From contig CAJNYU010003048.1 of NCBI GenBank assembly GCA_905331475.1, positions 1 through 64,000 of the forward strand: 64,000 nt of DNA, written 5' to 3'. This DNA is from Rotaria socialis. Lineage: Eukaryota > Rotifera > Eurotatoria > Philodinida > Philodinidae. The first letter of the stretch is position 1. Every line of letters begins with the position of its first letter. The translations under genes and the position numbers were made by a program. The notes under the pieces were generated by a model. It was not told the DNA's origin. It ran no database searches and saw only the letters and a list, made by a program, of their open reading frames with translations. Of this stretch, positions 61,112 through 64,000 are shown one piece after another.

Positions 61112-64000
61112 AACTAATCAATCATTGTCCTAATAGAAAAATGATGTCAAAATGTATGGTGCACCAATATATGGAGTTAGAGAATAATATCAATAATAAC
61201 TAAATATATTGTACTATTTATAATTGGCAAACTTGCATATTGTGATAATGATTCAAATTGTAAGAATTTAAAAAAAAATAATAATCTATGAAGCGATTAG
61301 TAAATGGATTCTGAAGGCATCTTGGCACAGTTACACAAATATATGTAATAATATAATAATAATAATATGCTAAATGTGTCTGTCAATGAAAAGAAGAATG
61401 TCTCCCAAGGTATGTCTGTGGCAAAAGAAGAATGCTTTTGTTACAAATTAGAAATCCGATGAATTACTTTAATTTAATGAATTAATTCATTTGAAATGCG
61501 CTGGAATATTCATTAAAAGTCTGTTCATCTAGCTGAGTGTCTTTTTTATTCGATAAGTATTCACAAGGTACTATGTTTTAAACGTCAATTGTATAGAGAA
61601 ATTAAGTGGCTAAGTATAAAATTTTCACGTCTGATTAGTTTTCTATTCAGTAGTACAGCTAGTATTACAATCACTGAGATATATCGAATCTCGTATTTTA
61701 CTATTTTGCATTGGATTAATCAATATTTTATTTTCGTTCGTCTGCTTCGCAGTACTTTCTATCGAAAAAGTTAATAATTATTCTCATCCATTTAACTGTG
61801 GATTACATTAATCAATTCTTTCTATATTTTGATAAAATTCAGAAGTTTAACTTGGTTTCTTCATACAAAATCTACAAGTATTTGGACATTTGATTATAGA
61901 AAGGAAAAAGAAATTATAATTTACGCATGAAAACTTATACATATTAGGTGTGTTCGAAAAGAAAGCTGCCATACTAGACAAACAGTATTCAATAAAAAAA
62001 AGAAGAATTTTCCTCCATTTTCTTTCTACTTTTTATAGACTTGAATAACTGATAGATGAATCGCAACGTCAGGAAAATGAATGTACTAATAGCAGATTTT
62101 ATTCCTATAGTATTCATAATAATTAAATATTTAGAATAAAATAGCTCAAGAATATTCCATGTTGTTTTAGTAGAAAAAATATAAGTAATAAATTGAAATG
62201 AAAAAATTCTTTTATCTTTTATACTAGTCATTTGATGTATAGAAGGATTGCTTTAATTCATTTATACAAAATAAATTTTTTATTTACATTATTTTAATGG
62301 AATATTTAATATTTGATACGATTGAAAAATAAAATTATAGAATTAATGAAGAAAATTAATGCTACAGAAAACACATCATTACTCGAATAAACAATATTTT
62401 TGTGTTTCATTTCTTAGATTTGTTATCCCATTATTGCAAAACATTGTATTTTTATGATAAAATTTGAAAATGAAAACAAAACTACTTTCTAGTTATATAA
62501 AGATGATTTGAAGTAAACAATAATTATACATTTTCTACATGAAAATAAGAATTGTTCATCTCTATCAGTCGAAGCTATTATTTATGCTATTAGATTTAAA
62601 TGATATATTAACATCCTAAACTTCACCGTTCTGATATGCAATAAAAGTCCAATTGATAGTTAATTTAAAATATTTTAAGCATAGATGCAGCTAATCATTT
62701 TTCTAGCATGCTGGTCAAAGAGGTGACGTTCTCCTGAAAATACTTGATTTTCATTAAACCAAATCCAAATGCTGTCTTTCTGAAAGAAAACCGATGGATA
62801 GCGTGTTTGGCAGTTACGGAGGTGTTTGCTTTTAAATAAGGAGGTGAAAATATTCGAGAAGTTGCTCTTCGATTAGACGACCAAATATATGCCGATGTTT
62901 ATGATAAAATCTTGCTAGATTGTGAAAAATGAACTACTCCAGAAGAAAGTTTCAGCTTCTGAATTTTTCTCAATAATATCTACATTATTTATTTATTCTT
63001 ATAACGATAAATGTACGTGATTAAAATGAAAAATTAGCTATTATTAGATGGTTGTTTATAACATCATCAATGAATTGATTATTATCTGCTGTTTAGTCAA
63101 CACGCAATAAATTTGACAAATAGTATAACTCTTGTATGATATCCATATGTGTGTTTCAAAACAAATAGCGATAGTACTCCATATTTTATCCGATGTGCAG
63201 GATAAGCAATCGATTTACCTACGTAAATCATATAAGTGCTTTCAATGCTGGTTGCTATCATAATATGTACTAAAATATTTGTCCTTCTAAAAATTCATAT
63301 TCATCCAGTCAGTGTTCAAAACTCGTCCCATCGAAAGAGAAAATTTCTACAATGAAACACCGATGCTACTTTTAATTAGATTTACTAATTATTCTAATTG
63401 TTATTCAGATTGACTTTAATGACGTCAGATGGTTCATGAATATGAGAGAATGATAGTGAACTAAAGAAAGCATAGGTAATGTATAGATATTTGCAATACC
63501 GAAATAGTATCATCGAACGAATTCTAGAGTATCTTATAGAGCTCGATACAGTTTGAAAGATATCATAGATGAAACATTTGAAAATGCACAAATTCATTAG
63601 ATAAACGATTGAAACTATTTCTCATAGTCATTAAATTATTGATCAAGTAATACTTTAAAAACAAAGTATAATTTTGCAAGCAGCATGGTTCTTTGGGGAA
63701 AAACAATTTGAAAATTTTTCTGATTGATTTTAATCCTATGAATCCCTGATCAACAAGACTAAAAATTTATGTGAATTAAATGTTTTAAGTTAATTTGTAA
63801 ATTGTTGACCATATATATATATATTCAACTTCTCGTCAAAAACAAAGTGACGAATGAAAGTCTTGGTTTCGAATGGCAAATTATTTATTTAACTACACTG
63901 ATTATATTATAAATCATATGAATACTTTATTTTTAAGAAAAAATTTAAAAAAAAGATACTGATTTCATCGATCATTGCTTTCTTTTCGATGCAAATCAAA
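61112..64000. other. No intact gene; Tc1/mariner remnant inside
   Basis: AT-rich. Apart from the transposase-like scrap at 62700-62933 and a mariner-like end at 61946 there is no supported gene. Confidence 0.45.
61946..62933 (+). pseudogene. Degenerate Tc1/mariner element remnant
   Basis: TTAGGTGTGTTCGAAAAG at 61946 resembles the outer end of mariner-type elements. About 0.75-1 kb further, plus-strand frames give transposase-like scraps: a SVFGSYGG piece near 62800 (compare the SVMVFGGV motif) and VALRLDDQIYADVYDKILL near 62865-62925 (compare the segment before the second catalytic Asp). Stops and frameshifts separate them, and no opposite terminal repeat was found. Confidence 0.35.

Noticed and set aside
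1..64000. tRNA, rRNA or CRISPR
   Set aside because: No T-loop/acceptor combination, rRNA-like block or spaced direct repeat array was seen on either strand.

Overview
This is nuclear DNA of an animal, most likely a bdelloid rotifer of the Rotaria/Adineta kind. The sequence is strongly AT-rich. Its genes are split by many tiny GT-AG introns of about 48-80 nt. The gene families point the same way: NHL-repeat proteins, a FLYWCH/MULE transposon, a WWE plus arginine ADP-ribosyltransferase gene, and many cut-and-paste element remnants. The organism call is inference; no marker gene settles the species.

Layout. 1-24,000 is accessory and rich in mobile DNA: an NHL-repeat gene with one frameshift; a hAT-like non-autonomous element (3654-4709) with an exact 8-bp target duplication and a long foldback inside it; a MULE-type transposon (6543-10091) with about 200-bp inverted repeats and an exact 9-bp target duplication; a tandem array of splice-site-like units (12.23-12.57 kb); several foldback elements; a TATA/Inr-driven gene for a secreted repeat precursor (14863-15498); a 5'-truncated, broken Ty3/gypsy-type element with one LTR (17008-20360); telomere-like TGTGGG runs; a CpG-rich palindrome; and a broken WWE-ADP-ribosyltransferase gene on the minus strand.

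24,300-50,450 is conserved and gene-dense, all on the plus strand: Mediator subunit MED14 (33 exons, 1414 aa as modelled), tRNA guanine-26 dimethyltransferase TRMT1 (564 aa, with two possible starts), ribosomal protein RPL19 (246 aa with a Gln/Ala-rich tail), a small secreted protein of unknown function, and a six-PDZ scaffold of the NHERF/PDZK1 kind (1188 aa) that ends in its own class I PDZ ligand.

50,450-64,000 holds a solo LTR with an exact 5-bp target duplication, a two-exon cytochrome P450 (minus, 501 aa), and the most unusual gene of the window: a minus-strand gene joining a U-box, a tyrosine-kinase-like domain and two C-terminal zinc fingers with the exact C-x2-C-x11-H-x3-C spacing of UBZ4 ubiquitin-binding fingers (581 aa, every exon phase consistent). 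Another hAT-like non-autonomous element (exact 8-bp target duplication) and a Tc1/mariner remnant follow. The conserved genes do not form one pathway. The exon models were built by hand from splice signals, reading phase and family knowledge, without any alignment.
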